Source of the DNA: Pseudomonas sp. Seg1
GTDB taxonomy: Bacteria > Pseudomonadota > Gammaproteobacteria > Pseudomonadales > Pseudomonadaceae
Direction of reading: 5' to 3'
Assembly (NCBI RefSeq): GCF_018326005.1
Contig: NZ_AP021903.1
Span: forward strand, 2,296,001-2,360,000
DNA: 64,000 nucleotides
The notes under the pieces were generated by a model. The model was not told the DNA's origin. It was given only the letters and a program-made list of their open reading frames with translations, and did not search any database. Positions 18,947-28,005 of this stretch are shown one piece after another. Position 1 is the first letter of the stretch, and every line of letters starts with the position of its first letter. The position numbers and the translations under genes were made by a program.

Positions 18947-19864
18947 ATGCCAGCAAATGTAGTGGTAATAGGCAGCCTGAATATGGATCTGGTGACCCGG
19001 GCGCCACGGTTGCCCCGGGGCGGTGAAACGCTGATCGGTCACTCCTTCGCCACCGTGTCCGGCGGCAAGGGTGCCAATCAGGCAGTGGCTGCCGCGCGAC
19101 TGGGTGCACAAGTGGCTATGGTCGGTTGTGTCGGCAATGACGACTATGGCGTGCAATTGCGTGATGCCTTGCTGGCTGAGCAGATTGACTGCCAGGCGGT
19201 GAGCGTCGTCGAGGATTCCAGTGGCGTGGCGTTGATCGTTGTCGATGACAACAGTCAGAACGCCATCGTGATTGTCGCTGGAGCCAACGGCGCGATGACA
19301 CCGGCGGTGATCGACCGGTTCGACGCCGTGCTACAGGCTGCCGATGTTGTCATCTGTCAGCTTGAAATTCCGGATGCGACGGTGGGCCATGCGCTCAAGC
19401 GCGCACGTGCGCTGGGCAAGACGGTGATCCTCAACCCCGCGCCAGCCAGCCGCCCGTTACCGTCGGATTGGTTCGCGGCCATCGATTATCTGATTCCCAA
19501 TGAAAGCGAAGCCGCTGCATTGAGCGGCCTGCCGGTAGATTCGCTGGAAACCGCAGAAAGCGCTGCAAGTCACTTGATCGCGATGGGTGCGGGCAAAGTC
19601 ATCATCACCCTCGGCGCCGAGGGCTCATTGTTCGCCAACGGCAAAGGCTTCGAGCATTTTCCTGCCCCCAAAGTGAAAGCCGTCGATACCACGGCGGCAG
19701 GGGATACCTTTGTCGGTGGTTTTGCCGCTGCCCTGGCCGCTGGCAAGTCCGAAGCTGAAGCGATTCGCTACGGGCAGATTGCCGCTGCATTGTCAGTGAC
19801 TCGCGCTGGCGCGCAGCCTTCTATCCCAACAATGTCCGACGTACAGGCCTTTAAACCCGCATGA
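18947..19864 (+). CDS. rbsK: Ribokinase
   Basis: This 305-aa PfkB-family kinase phosphorylates ribose to ribose 5-phosphate. The N-terminal signature is [20 protein letters not shown]. The C-terminal signature [18 protein letters not shown] contains the catalytic Asp and anion hole. The length is typical. The stop overlaps the rbsD start by 4 nt. Confidence 0.95.
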   Translation: MPANVVVIGSLNMDLVTRAPRLPRGGETLIGHSFATVSGGKGANQAVAAARLGAQVAMVGCVGNDDYGVQLRDALLAEQIDCQAVSVVEDSSGVALIVVDDNSQNAIVIVAGANGAMTPAVIDRFDAVLQAADVVICQLEIPDATVGHALKRARALGKTVILNPAPASRPLPSDWFAAIDYLIPNESEAAALSGLPVDSLETAESAASHLIAMGAGKVIITLGAEGSLFANGKGFEHFPAPKVKAVDTTAAGDTFVGGFAAALAAGKSEAEAIRYGQIAAALSVTRAGAQPSIPTMSDVQAFKPA

Positions 19865-20265
19865 AAAAGACTCCTCTGCTCAATGTCGCGCTGTCGCGGC
19901 TGATCGCCTCCCTGGGCCATGGCGACATGGTGGTCATCGGTGACGCCGGGTTGCCGGTGCCGCCCGGTGTCGAATTGATTGATCTGGCGCTGACCCACGG
20001 CGTCCCGGATTTCGTCACCACGTTGAAAGTGCTGCTCAGCGAAATGCAGGTGGAAAGCCACGCGTTGGCCAAAGAGATTTTCGATAAGCAGCCGACGGCG
20101 CTCACCACGCTGGAGGCGTTGAATGAAGAGGGCGCACTGGGGCGTCGCGATCTGCTCAGTCACGACCAATTCAAGGTTCTCAGCCGACAGGCACGAGCGA
20201 TTGTTCGTACAGGCGAATGTCAGCCGTACTGCAACATCGTTCTGGTCGCTGGGGTTACGTTCTGA
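19861..20265 (+). CDS. rbsD: D-ribose pyranase
   Basis: This 134-aa RbsD-family mutarotase converts beta-pyranose to furanose ribose, the form used by ribokinase. It shows the conserved [20 protein letters not shown] near the N-terminus, where the catalytic histidine sits, and the C-terminal [17 protein letters not shown]. It overlaps rbsK and precedes the nucleoside hydrolase by 31 nt. Confidence 0.95.
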   Translation: MKKTPLLNVALSRLIASLGHGDMVVIGDAGLPVPPGVELIDLALTHGVPDFVTTLKVLLSEMQVESHALAKEIFDKQPTALTTLEALNEEGALGRRDLLSHDQFKVLSRQARAIVRTGECQPYCNIVLVAGVTF

Positions 20266-20296
20266 TTTTCGATTTCATCTGCACAAGGAATGCGCC

Positions 20297-21325
20297 ATGC
20301 AACGCTATGCTCAAAAACTGCATCAACTGGTCCGGAGTCTGCTGCTTTTGTCCGTGATAACTGCAACCGGCGCTCATGCGGCGGAAAAAATCGACCTGAT
20401 CATCGACACCGATCCGGGTGCCGACGACGTGGTCGCCTTGCTGTTCGCCCTGGCCTCGCCGGACGAACTGAATATTCGTGCGCTGACCACCGTGGCCGGC
20501 AACGTGCGCCTCGACAAGACGTCGCGTAATGCGCGTCTGGCTCGCGAGTGGGCAGGGCGCGAGGATGTACCGGTGTACGCCGGTGCGCCGAAACCGCTGA
20601 TGCGTACGCCGATCTACGCCGAAAACATCCATGGCAAGGAAGGCCTGTCGGGTGTCACCGTGCATGAACCGAAAAAAGGCCTGGCTGAAGGCAATGCGGT
20701 CAACTACCTGATCGATACCCTGAAAAAAGCCAAGCCGCACAGCATCACCATCGCCATGCTCGGTCCGCAGACCAACCTGGCGCTGGCGCTGATCCAGGAG
20801 CCCGAGATTGTTCAGGGCATCAAGGAAGTGGTGATCATGGGTGGTGCGCACTTCAACGGTGGCAACATCACCCCGGTGGCTGAATTCAACCTGTTTGCCG
20901 ATCCGCAAGCGGCTGAAGTGGTACTCAAGAGCGGCGTGAAGCTGACCTACCTGCCGCTGGACGTGACCCACAAGATTCTCACCAGCGATGCGCGCCTCAA
21001 GCAGATTGCAGCGCTCAACAACAATGCGAGCAAGATTGTCGGCGACATTCTCAACGAGTACATCAAAGGGGATATGGAGCATTACGGCATCCCGGGCGGC
21101 CCGGTGCATGACGCTACCGTCATCGCTTACCTGCTGAAGCCGGAACTGTTCACCGGTCGCTCGGTTAACGTGGCTGTTGATAGCCGTGAAGGGATCACTT
21201 TCGGTCAGACCGTCGTTGATTGGTACGACGGCCTGAAACAACCGAAAAATGCATTCTGGGTCGAGAATGGTGATGCCCAAGGCTTCTTCGATCTGCTGAC
21301 TGAGCGCCTGAAACGCCTGAAGTAA
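20297..21325 (+). CDS. Periplasmic nucleoside hydrolase (IUNH family)
   Basis: This 342-aa enzyme has a signal peptide (LVRSLLLLSVITATGAHA). The calcium-binding motif IIDTDPGADDVVALLFALAS is followed by VIMGGAHFNGGNITPVAEFN and the C-terminal PGGPVHDATVIAYLL, all marks of inosine-uridine hydrolases. It would split nucleosides in the periplasm and release ribose for RbsBAC, which explains its place at the end of the ribose operon. The start at 20297 is chosen for the AAGGA ribosome site and signal peptide; the longer frame reads back into rbsD. Confidence 0.92.
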   Translation: MQRYAQKLHQLVRSLLLLSVITATGAHAAEKIDLIIDTDPGADDVVALLFALASPDELNIRALTTVAGNVRLDKTSRNARLAREWAGREDVPVYAGAPKPLMRTPIYAENIHGKEGLSGVTVHEPKKGLAEGNAVNYLIDTLKKAKPHSITIAMLGPQTNLALALIQEPEIVQGIKEVVIMGGAHFNGGNITPVAEFNLFADPQAAEVVLKSGVKLTYLPLDVTHKILTSDARLKQIAALNNNASKIVGDILNEYIKGDMEHYGIPGGPVHDATVIAYLLKPELFTGRSVNVAVDSREGITFGQTVVDWYDGLKQPKNAFWVENGDAQGFFDLLTERLKRLK

Positions 21326-21331
21326 GGCAAA

Positions 21332-21357
21332 GACCCGCAGGTGCCAGCCTGCGGGTC
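21332..21357 (+). terminator. Hairpin at the end of the ribose operon
   Basis: A 10-bp perfect stem (GACCCGCAGG / CCTGCGGGTC) with a 6-nt loop lies 6 bp after the nucleoside hydrolase stop and touches the stop of the convergent gene. There is no long T run, so termination may be weak or shared. Confidence 0.6.
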
Positions 21358-21358
21358 G

Positions 21359-21649
21359 CTACTCTCTCTCGGTGTCCGGTTTGCCCTTTGGGTCGTGCTG
21401 ATACCTCTCGAACACTTGGGCTATAAACGTTTGCGCGCCTTGTGTTCCCATCGTTTTGACCAGCAGATCAATGCTGATCAATGCCAGCTCTTCCGAACTG
21501 CCCGGGCTGTATGAACTGTGCCCTTTCGGCCACAGGACTTTGATGTCGGCGGTGATGCTTACGGTGCTCATGAGTGCGCTCGAAAGGTCGGGAATGTCGG
21601 TGGACGAGTTAACCACTTTGTCGCTCGTTTGGCACTGCGACTTAGGCAT
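21359..21649 (-). CDS. Hypothetical protein (96 aa)
   Basis: The family is not recognised. The 96-aa frame from ATG 21649 begins MPKSQCQTSDKVVNSSTDIP and continues VSITADIKVLWPKGHSSYSP, SSEELALISIDLLVKTMGTQ and AQTFIAQVFERYQHD. It has no signal peptide or membrane helix. It is divergent from the 21704 gene with about 55 bp between the starts. An in-frame ATG seven codons upstream (21670) is possible. Confidence 0.55.
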   Translation of the reverse strand: MPKSQCQTSDKVVNSSTDIPDLSSALMSTVSITADIKVLWPKGHSSYSPGSSEELALISIDLLVKTMGTQGAQTFIAQVFERYQHDPKGKPDTERE

Positions 21650-21703
21650 GAGCACAACGCTATGCGACACTTGGTCTTTTCCGGCTTATCCAAGGATCGT
21701 GCT

Positions 21704-22009
21704 GTGCAGATCGATTTGAATACCCCTGACGGCCTTACGCTTGATGCCGTACGCCAATTGCTGGCGTCGGCCAGCGATGATGAGCACACGCAACTGCGCG
21801 TGACCAAGGGCGGTATTGCGTATATTTCTTCGGGCGTGACGGGCGGTCAGGACATTGATGGCCTGTTGTTTCGTCTGGAAACCTGGGCCAAGGGTTCAGG
21901 CTATGTGGGAAATGTCGCGGCCAGCGACGAAGTGTGGGTGATGCAGATTTTCAATGCGCTCAAAGACAACTGGCCGAATCCACCTTACGACTACATCGAC
22001 GTCTACTGA
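21704..22009 (+). CDS. Hypothetical protein conserved in Pseudomonas-type genomes (101 aa)
   Basis: From GTG 21704 the protein reads VQIDLNTPDGLTLDAVRQLL ... LRVTKGGIAYISSGVTGG, with GLLFRLETWAKGSGYVG and a C-terminal DNWPNPPYDYIDVY. It is a soluble, acidic small protein of unknown function. GTG is chosen because AAGGA lies nine bases upstream; ATG 21662 would extend it by 14 residues and almost touch the divergent gene start. The strong codon bias in this frame supports a real gene. Confidence 0.6.
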   Translation: MQIDLNTPDGLTLDAVRQLLASASDDEHTQLRVTKGGIAYISSGVTGGQDIDGLLFRLETWAKGSGYVGNVAASDEVWVMQIFNALKDNWPNPPYDYIDVY

Positions 22010-22176
22010 GCTCGTTAATATTCAGTCACGATTGATTGATGAAGGGGTGAGGGCTGCTCAGGCAAACTCGGCGTTTTTCCGGTCGTGGGGCAGGGGGATG
22101 GCATTTGTCATGAAACCAAACGCCGCATTGGCGGTCGCACGATCTCAGCTTAATCATTTGAAAGTAAGGAGGCTTC

Positions 22177-22491
22177 ATGCCTTTGAAGTTCGCGACACTG
22201 GGTGCACTTATGGCCGCTGCCATGTTGGCCGGTTGCAGTACGACCTCCAGCGAGTCGGCAAAGGATCCTGTGGCGCCAGAAGCTGGTAGCCGCTGTGAAG
22301 CGACGGCAGCGGAGTTCGCCATTGGCAAGAAAGCTTCGCCCGCATTGCTGGAGCAGGCCCGAGCGAAAGCCGGTGCGCAAAACGCACGCTTCCTCAAGCC
22401 CGATGACATGATCACCCTGGAATACCGCTCCGATCGCTTGAACCTGAACACCGATAACGCTCTGGTGGTTACCCGCGTCAACTGCGGCTGA
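22177..22491 (+). CDS. Lipoprotein with peptidase inhibitor I78-like domain
   Basis: This 104-aa protein has a lipobox at MLAGC (Cys20) and a mature domain with CEATAAEFAIGKKASPALLE, RFLKPDDMITLEYRSDRLNL and a final VNCG. This pattern, including T-L-E-Y-R-x-D-R-L-N and two conserved cysteines, matches the I78 (potato-inhibitor-like) family found in proteobacteria. It may protect envelope proteins from serine proteases. A strong AAGGAGG ribosome site precedes the ATG and a strong terminator follows. Confidence 0.8.
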   Translation: MPLKFATLGALMAAAMLAGCSTTSSESAKDPVAPEAGSRCEATAAEFAIGKKASPALLEQARAKAGAQNARFLKPDDMITLEYRSDRLNLNTDNALVVTRVNCG

Positions 22492-22519
22492 TCGCCGAGC
22501 GCTTTTGTTTCAGGCATAA

Positions 22520-22549
22520 AAAACCCCGTCACATGGACGGGGTTTTTTT
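22520..22549 (+). terminator. Rho-independent terminator between the I78 lipoprotein and csp genes
   Basis: The 11-bp stem AAAACCCCGTC / GACGGGGTTTT is followed by a T run, with an A run on the other side. It is therefore likely bidirectional for the two convergent genes. Confidence 0.9.
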
Positions 22550-22564
22550 AGTTCTGCTCAGAAA

Positions 22565-22777
22565 TTACTCTGGGCGAACCTGTGCTGCTTGCATACCCTT
22601 TTGGCCTTTCTCAGCCACGAAAGAGACGGTCTGGCCTTCTTTCAGGCTTTTGAAACCGTCGGATTCGATAGCTTTGAAGTGTACGAACAGGTCGTCACCG
22701 CCACCTTGAGGAGTGATGAAGCCGAAGCCTTTTTCATCGTTGAACCACTTAACGGTGCCGGTTTGGCGATTAGACAT
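22565..22777 (-). CDS. CspA-family cold shock / RNA chaperone protein
   Basis: This 70-aa single cold-shock domain has [18 protein letters not shown] (RNP1 KGFGFI) and DLFVHF (RNP2). It binds single-stranded nucleic acid and melts mRNA structure. Its high match to CspA/CapB proteins is unmistakable, but pseudomonads have several paralogues and the specific name cannot be assigned. GGAGA lies ahead of the start. The A/T-rich upstream region of about 200 bp could carry a long structured leader. Confidence 0.95.
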   Translation of the reverse strand: MSNRQTGTVKWFNDEKGFGFITPQGGGDDLFVHFKAIESDGFKSLKEGQTVSFVAEKGQKGMQAAQVRPE

Positions 22778-23065
22778 GGTGTATCTCCAAGAAACATATA
22801 TTTTTCAGTACTGTGCTGCTCAGGCCAACTGGGCACACCCGGGTATCATAGTCGAAATGTTCGCTTTGGTAGCCCCCCGGACGTGCTGTTTGCCAATCAG
22901 TCGTGTTTTCTTTGCTGCCTTTGTACGCTGAAAGCCCCGGTTTCAAAGGCTTTTAGCGAAAAGTAAAGACAATAAAAAAACCTGTAAAACCTGCATAAAT
23001 CGTCCGAAAAGGCTCAAATTCAGCCGTTTTCAGGGGCGCTGAGCCGAGTCAGAAGTGCTTTTTAC

Positions 23066-23368
23066 TTACTTTTTTGCCGGGGTGTTGGCTTTGCATTTGG
23101 CAATTTGGCCCAGCGCTTTCTGCTTCAATTCAGGCGTAGCCTTGTTGTCCATCAACGCCTGAATGTCGCTGGCCGGATAAGACTTGATGGCATCTGCACC
23201 ACAAGCACAGTGAGATTTGGCAGCAGCGGCGCCGATTTGTGGAGTAGCCGCCTGGGTGCACTGTGCCATGTATTTCTCGCGTTCGCCCTTCGGCCAATCA
23301 GCGTGAGCGGCCAGCGGCACCAACAGAACAATAGGGGCGACTACGGCGAATAAGGTGTTCAGACGCAT
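23066..23368 (-). CDS. Small periplasmic cysteine-containing protein
   Basis: The family is unknown. The 100-aa precursor starts at ATG 23368 (AGGAG upstream) with the signal peptide MRLNTLFAVVAPIVLLVPLA, cleaved after AHA. The mature part has four cysteines (YMAQC, SHCAC, AKC) and a repeated Ala/Lys pattern ending in TPAKK. The C-x-C pair could form a redox or structural disulfide. It is monocistronic. Confidence 0.65.
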   Translation of the reverse strand: MRLNTLFAVVAPIVLLVPLAAHADWPKGEREKYMAQCTQAATPQIGAAAAKSHCACGADAIKSYPASDIQALMDNKATPELKQKALGQIAKCKANTPAKK

Positions 23369-23392
23369 GCGAGGATGCTCCTTGTGGGTCAA

Positions 23393-23739
23393 TGTCTTGT
23401 TATCTGAGGGGGTAAAGGCCTCTCAAGTTCAGCACTCTGGCATAAAAACGGACGATTTGCCTTCTGCTCAAACAGAGGCATAAGTGACCGCTCATCTGTG
23501 CTAGCATGCCGGGCTCAAGCGTTTACAGGCACCGGATGACTTTCCGTCCCGGCTGCGGTCAGCGTGCGAACATTCTGATTTGAATCCCAGTCACTCTGGT
23601 TCGGTTTTCCGGTTGGCCGCAAGGCTCCTGCCGCTGTAAGGCAGGCGTTCGTCATTGAATGGCCTGGATCGGATCTTGTACTGGCTCATCCCAACCCACG
23701 TGACCTTTGGTAGGGGTCACCACTAGGAGAGGAGGCGCC
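23393..23739. other. thrS leader region
   Basis: There is no coding frame with support. Near the end, GTGACC and GGGTCAC (about 23700-23720) can form a hairpin just upstream of the GGAGAGGAGG ribosome site of thrS. Such a structure could modulate translation of thrS, as operator-like leaders do in E. coli, but no clear tRNA-Thr mimic was recognised. Confidence 0.35.
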
Positions 23740-25662
23740 ATGCCAACTATTACTCTTCCCGACGGCAGTCAACGTTCATTCGATCACCCGGTTTCCGTAG
23801 CCGAGGTCGCCGCATCCATTGGTGCAGGCCTGGCCAAAGCCACCGTGGCCGGCAAGGTCAATGGCAAGCTGGTTGACGCCAGCGACATCATCGACAGCGA
23901 CGCGACGCTGCAAATCATCACGCCAAAGGATGAAGAGGGGCTGGAGATCATTCGCCACTCTTGCGCGCACCTTGTTGGCCATGCGGTCAAGCAGTTGTAC
24001 CCGACTGCCAAAATGGTGATCGGGCCGGTCATCGACGAAGGCTTCTATTACGACATCGCCTTCGAGCGTCCTTTCACTCCGGACGATATGGCCGCCATCG
24101 AGCAGCGCATGCAGCAGCTGATCGAAAAAGATTACGACGTCATCAAGAAGGTCACTCCGCGCGCCGAGGTGATCGAAGTGTTCAAGGCCCGCGGCGAAGA
24201 CTACAAGCTGCGTCTGGTCGAGGACATGCCGAACGAGCAGGCGATGGGCCTGTACTATCACGAAGAATACGTCGACATGTGCCGCGGTCCGCACGTGCCG
24301 AACACGCGCTTCCTGAAATCCTTCAAGCTGACCAAGCTGTCGGGCGCCTACTGGCGCGGCGACGCCAAAAACGAGCAGTTGCAGCGCGTTTACGGCACCG
24401 CTTGGGCAGACAAGAAGCAGCTCGCGGCTTACATCCAGCGCATCGAAGAAGCTGAAAAGCGCGATCACCGCAAGATCGGCAAGCGTCTGGGCCTGTTCCA
24501 TACCCAGGAAGAAGCGCCGGGCATGGTGTTCTGGCACCCGAACGGCTGGACTCTGTACCAGGTGCTCGAGCAATACATGCGCAAGGTGCAGCGTGACAAC
24601 GGCTACCTTGAGATCAAGACGCCGCAGGTCGTTGATCGCAGCCTTTGGGAGAAATCCGGGCACTGGGCCAACTACGCCGACAACATGTTTACCACGCAGT
24701 CGGAAAGCCGCGACTACGCCATCAAGCCGATGAACTGCCCTTGCCACGTGCAGGTGTTCAACCAAGGCCTGAAGAGCTACCGCGAGCTGCCGATGCGTCT
24801 GGCCGAGTTCGGTGCCTGCCACCGTAACGAGCCATCGGGCGCGCTGCACGGCATCATGCGCGTGCGTGGGTTCACTCAGGACGACGCCCATATCTTCTGT
24901 ACTGAAGAGCAGATGCAGGCCGAATCCGCTGCGTTCATCAAGCTGACCATGGACGTATATCGCGACTTCGGCTTTACCGATGTCGAGATGAAGCTGTCCA
25001 CTCGTCCGGAAAAACGCGTCGGTTCCGACGAGCTGTGGGATCGCGCTGAAGCCGCACTGGCTGCAGCCCTTGATTCTGCGGGCCTGCCGTACGATCTGCA
25101 GCCGGGTGAGGGCGCGTTCTATGGTCCGAAAATCGAATTTTCGCTGAAAGATTGCCTCGGTCGCGTCTGGCAATGTGGTACCTTGCAGCTCGATTTTAAC
25201 CTGCCTGTCCGTTTGGGCGCTGAATACGTCTCCGAAGACAACAGCCGCAAACATCCAGTGATGTTGCACCGTGCGATCCTCGGTTCCTTCGAGCGTTTCG
25301 TCGGGATTCTGATCGAGCACTATGAAGGTGCATTCCCTGCGTGGCTCGCGCCAACCCAGGCGGTGATCATGAATATCACTGATAAACAGGCAGATTTTGT
25401 TGCAGAAGTAGAAAAAACTCTCAACGAAAGCGGATTTCGTGCCAAGTCCGACTTGAGAAATGAAAAGATCGGCTTTAAAATCCGCGAGCATACTTTGCTC
25501 AAGGTTCCCTATCTTTTGGTTATCGGAGATAAGGAAGTCGAGATGCAGACTGTCGCTGTGCGTACTCGTGAAGGTGCTGACCTGGGCTCGATGCCCGTCG
25601 CCCAGTTCGCTGAGTTTCTCGCGCAAGCGGTTTCCCGGCGTGGTCGCCCAGATTCGGAGTAA
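23740..25662 (+). CDS. thrS: Threonyl-tRNA synthetase
   Basis: This 640-aa class II synthetase has, in order: an N-terminal TGS domain ([20 protein letters not shown]); an editing domain with [16 protein letters not shown] and DMCRGPHVP; a catalytic core with motif 2 [20 protein letters not shown] and the zinc ligands MNCPCH; motif 3 [20 protein letters not shown]; and an anticodon-binding domain. Length and motifs match the bacterial enzyme. It heads the thrS-infC-rpmI-rplT cluster. The start at 23740 follows a very strong ribosome site. Confidence 0.98.
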   Translation: MPTITLPDGSQRSFDHPVSVAEVAASIGAGLAKATVAGKVNGKLVDASDIIDSDATLQIITPKDEEGLEIIRHSCAHLVGHAVKQLYPTAKMVIGPVIDEGFYYDIAFERPFTPDDMAAIEQRMQQLIEKDYDVIKKVTPRAEVIEVFKARGEDYKLRLVEDMPNEQAMGLYYHEEYVDMCRGPHVPNTRFLKSFKLTKLSGAYWRGDAKNEQLQRVYGTAWADKKQLAAYIQRIEEAEKRDHRKIGKRLGLFHTQEEAPGMVFWHPNGWTLYQVLEQYMRKVQRDNGYLEIKTPQVVDRSLWEKSGHWANYADNMFTTQSESRDYAIKPMNCPCHVQVFNQGLKSYRELPMRLAEFGACHRNEPSGALHGIMRVRGFTQDDAHIFCTEEQMQAESAAFIKLTMDVYRDFGFTDVEMKLSTRPEKRVGSDELWDRAEAALAAALDSAGLPYDLQPGEGAFYGPKIEFSLKDCLGRVWQCGTLQLDFNLPVRLGAEYVSEDNSRKHPVMLHRAILGSFERFVGILIEHYEGAFPAWLAPTQAVIMNITDKQADFVAEVEKTLNESGFRAKSDLRNEKIGFKIREHTLLKVPYLLVIGDKEVEMQTVAVRTREGADLGSMPVAQFAEFLAQAVSRRGRPDSE

Positions 25663-26213
25663 TTATTATTAAGCGTGAAATGAGACAAGATAAACGAGCT
25701 GCACCGAAAGCCCCGATCAACGAGAATATCTCGGCACGCGAGGTTCGGTTAATTGGCGCTGATGGCGAGCAGATTGGCATCGTCTCGATTGATGAAGCGC
25801 TTCGTATTGCTGAAGAAGCAAAGCTTGATCTGGTAGAAATCTCTGCCGACGCAATCCCACCGGTTTGCCGGGTGATGGATTACGGCAAATCTATCTTCGA
25901 AAAGAAGAAACAGGTTGCAGCGGCGAAGAAGAACCAGAAGCAGATTCAGGTAAAAGAAATCAAGTTTCGTCCAGGGACGGAGGAAGGGGATTACCAGGTA
26001 AAACTGCGCAACCTGGTACGTTTCCTGAGTGATGGGGACAGGGCCAAGGTATCCTTGCGATTCCGCGGCCGTGAGATGGCCCACCAGGAGCTGGGGATGG
26101 AACTCCTCAAGCGGGTTGAAGCTGACCTGCTCGAGTACGGTTCGGTCGAACAGCATCCTAAGATGGAAGGACGCCAACTGATCATGGTCATCGCCCCGAA
26201 AAAGAAGAAGTAA
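25662..26213 (+). CDS. infC: Translation initiation factor IF-3, non-AUG start
   Basis: This factor binds the 30S subunit, prevents premature 50S joining and rejects non-AUG starts. The frame carries the family segments [20 protein letters not shown] and [19 protein letters not shown]. There is no ATG before residue 7. Three ATT codons (25662, 25665, 25668) precede AAGCGTGAAATG, and infC of gamma-proteobacteria classically uses an ATT start that gives autoregulation. I take 25662, overlapping the thrS stop by one base and giving 183 aa; 25665 is equally possible. The ATG at 25680 would remove part of the conserved N-terminus. Confidence 0.93.
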   Translation: MIIKREMRQDKRAAPKAPINENISAREVRLIGADGEQIGIVSIDEALRIAEEAKLDLVEISADAIPPVCRVMDYGKSIFEKKKQVAAAKKNQKQIQVKEIKFRPGTEEGDYQVKLRNLVRFLSDGDRAKVSLRFRGREMAHQELGMELLKRVEADLLEYGSVEQHPKMEGRQLIMVIAPKKKK

Positions 26214-26273
26214 TCATCAGGGCACGGCAGGCCTTCTGATTATGTTTATCAACTGAATGCGGAGTATCCGAAC

Positions 26274-26468
26274 ATGCCAAAAATGAAAACCAAAAGTGGT
26301 GCTGCTAAGCGGTTTCTGAAAACTGCTAACGGTATCAAGCACAAGCACGCTTTCAAGAGCCACATCCTGACTAAAATGTCGACCAAGCGTAAGCGTCAAC
26401 TGCGCGGTAGCAGCTTGCTGCATCCGTCTGACGTGGCAAAAGTCGAGCGCATGCTGCGCCTTCGTTAA
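26274..26468 (+). CDS. rpmI: Ribosomal protein bL35
   Basis: This 64-aa basic protein begins [20 protein letters not shown] and contains [15 protein letters not shown], the signature of bL35. It lies between infC and rplT in the conserved order. Its normal length and a ribosome site (GCGGAG) support the call. Confidence 0.97.
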   Translation: MPKMKTKSGAAKRFLKTANGIKHKHAFKSHILTKMSTKRKRQLRGSSLLHPSDVAKVERMLRLR

Positions 26469-26496
26469 TTTTAGTCAAGAATAGAGGAAGTAACTC

Positions 26497-26853
26497 ATGG
26501 CTCGTGTAAAGCGTGGCGTCATTGCCCGTAAACGTCACAAAAAAATTCTGAAACTTGCTAAAGGCTACTACGGCGCACGCTCGCGCGTATTCCGTGTTGC
26601 CAAGCAAGCGGTAATCAAGGCAGGCCAATACGCCTACCGTGACCGTCGTCAGAAAAAACGTCAGTTCCGCGCTCTGTGGATCGCTCGTATCAACGCTGGT
26701 GCGCGTGTTAACGGTCTGTCCTACAGCCGTTTCATCGCTGGCCTGAAAAAAGCGTCCATCGAGATCGACCGTAAGGTTCTGGCTGATCTGGCAGTGAACG
26801 AAAAAGCGGTGTTTGCTGCGATTGTCGAGAAAGCTAAAGCCACCTTGGCTTAA
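26497..26853 (+). CDS. rplT: Ribosomal protein bL20
   Basis: This 118-aa protein begins [20 protein letters not shown] and contains the L20 signature ([20 protein letters not shown]). It is needed early in 50S assembly and in E. coli represses translation of rpmI-rplT by binding the leader. It follows rpmI with AGAGGAAG before the start. Confidence 0.98.
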   Translation: MARVKRGVIARKRHKKILKLAKGYYGARSRVFRVAKQAVIKAGQYAYRDRRQKKRQFRALWIARINAGARVNGLSYSRFIAGLKKASIEIDRKVLADLAVNEKAVFAAIVEKAKATLA

Positions 26854-26912
26854 GTACCCCCGACAATCACCCGGTCTCACTTCCGTGGGGCCAGGTGGTA
26901 AACGTCTTAAAT

Positions 26913-27979
<1,067 letters not shown>

Positions 27980-28005
27980 TCGTAACGAATTCTTAGGAGA
28001 GCAGG

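Noticed and set aside
20123..20296. N-terminal extension of the nucleoside hydrolase to 20123
   Set aside because: It would lie within rbsD and bury the signal peptide that begins at 20297.
23776..25626. 616-aa open frame antisense to thrS
   Set aside because: thrS is certain by motifs; the antisense frame is a GC-codon artefact with no recognisable domains.
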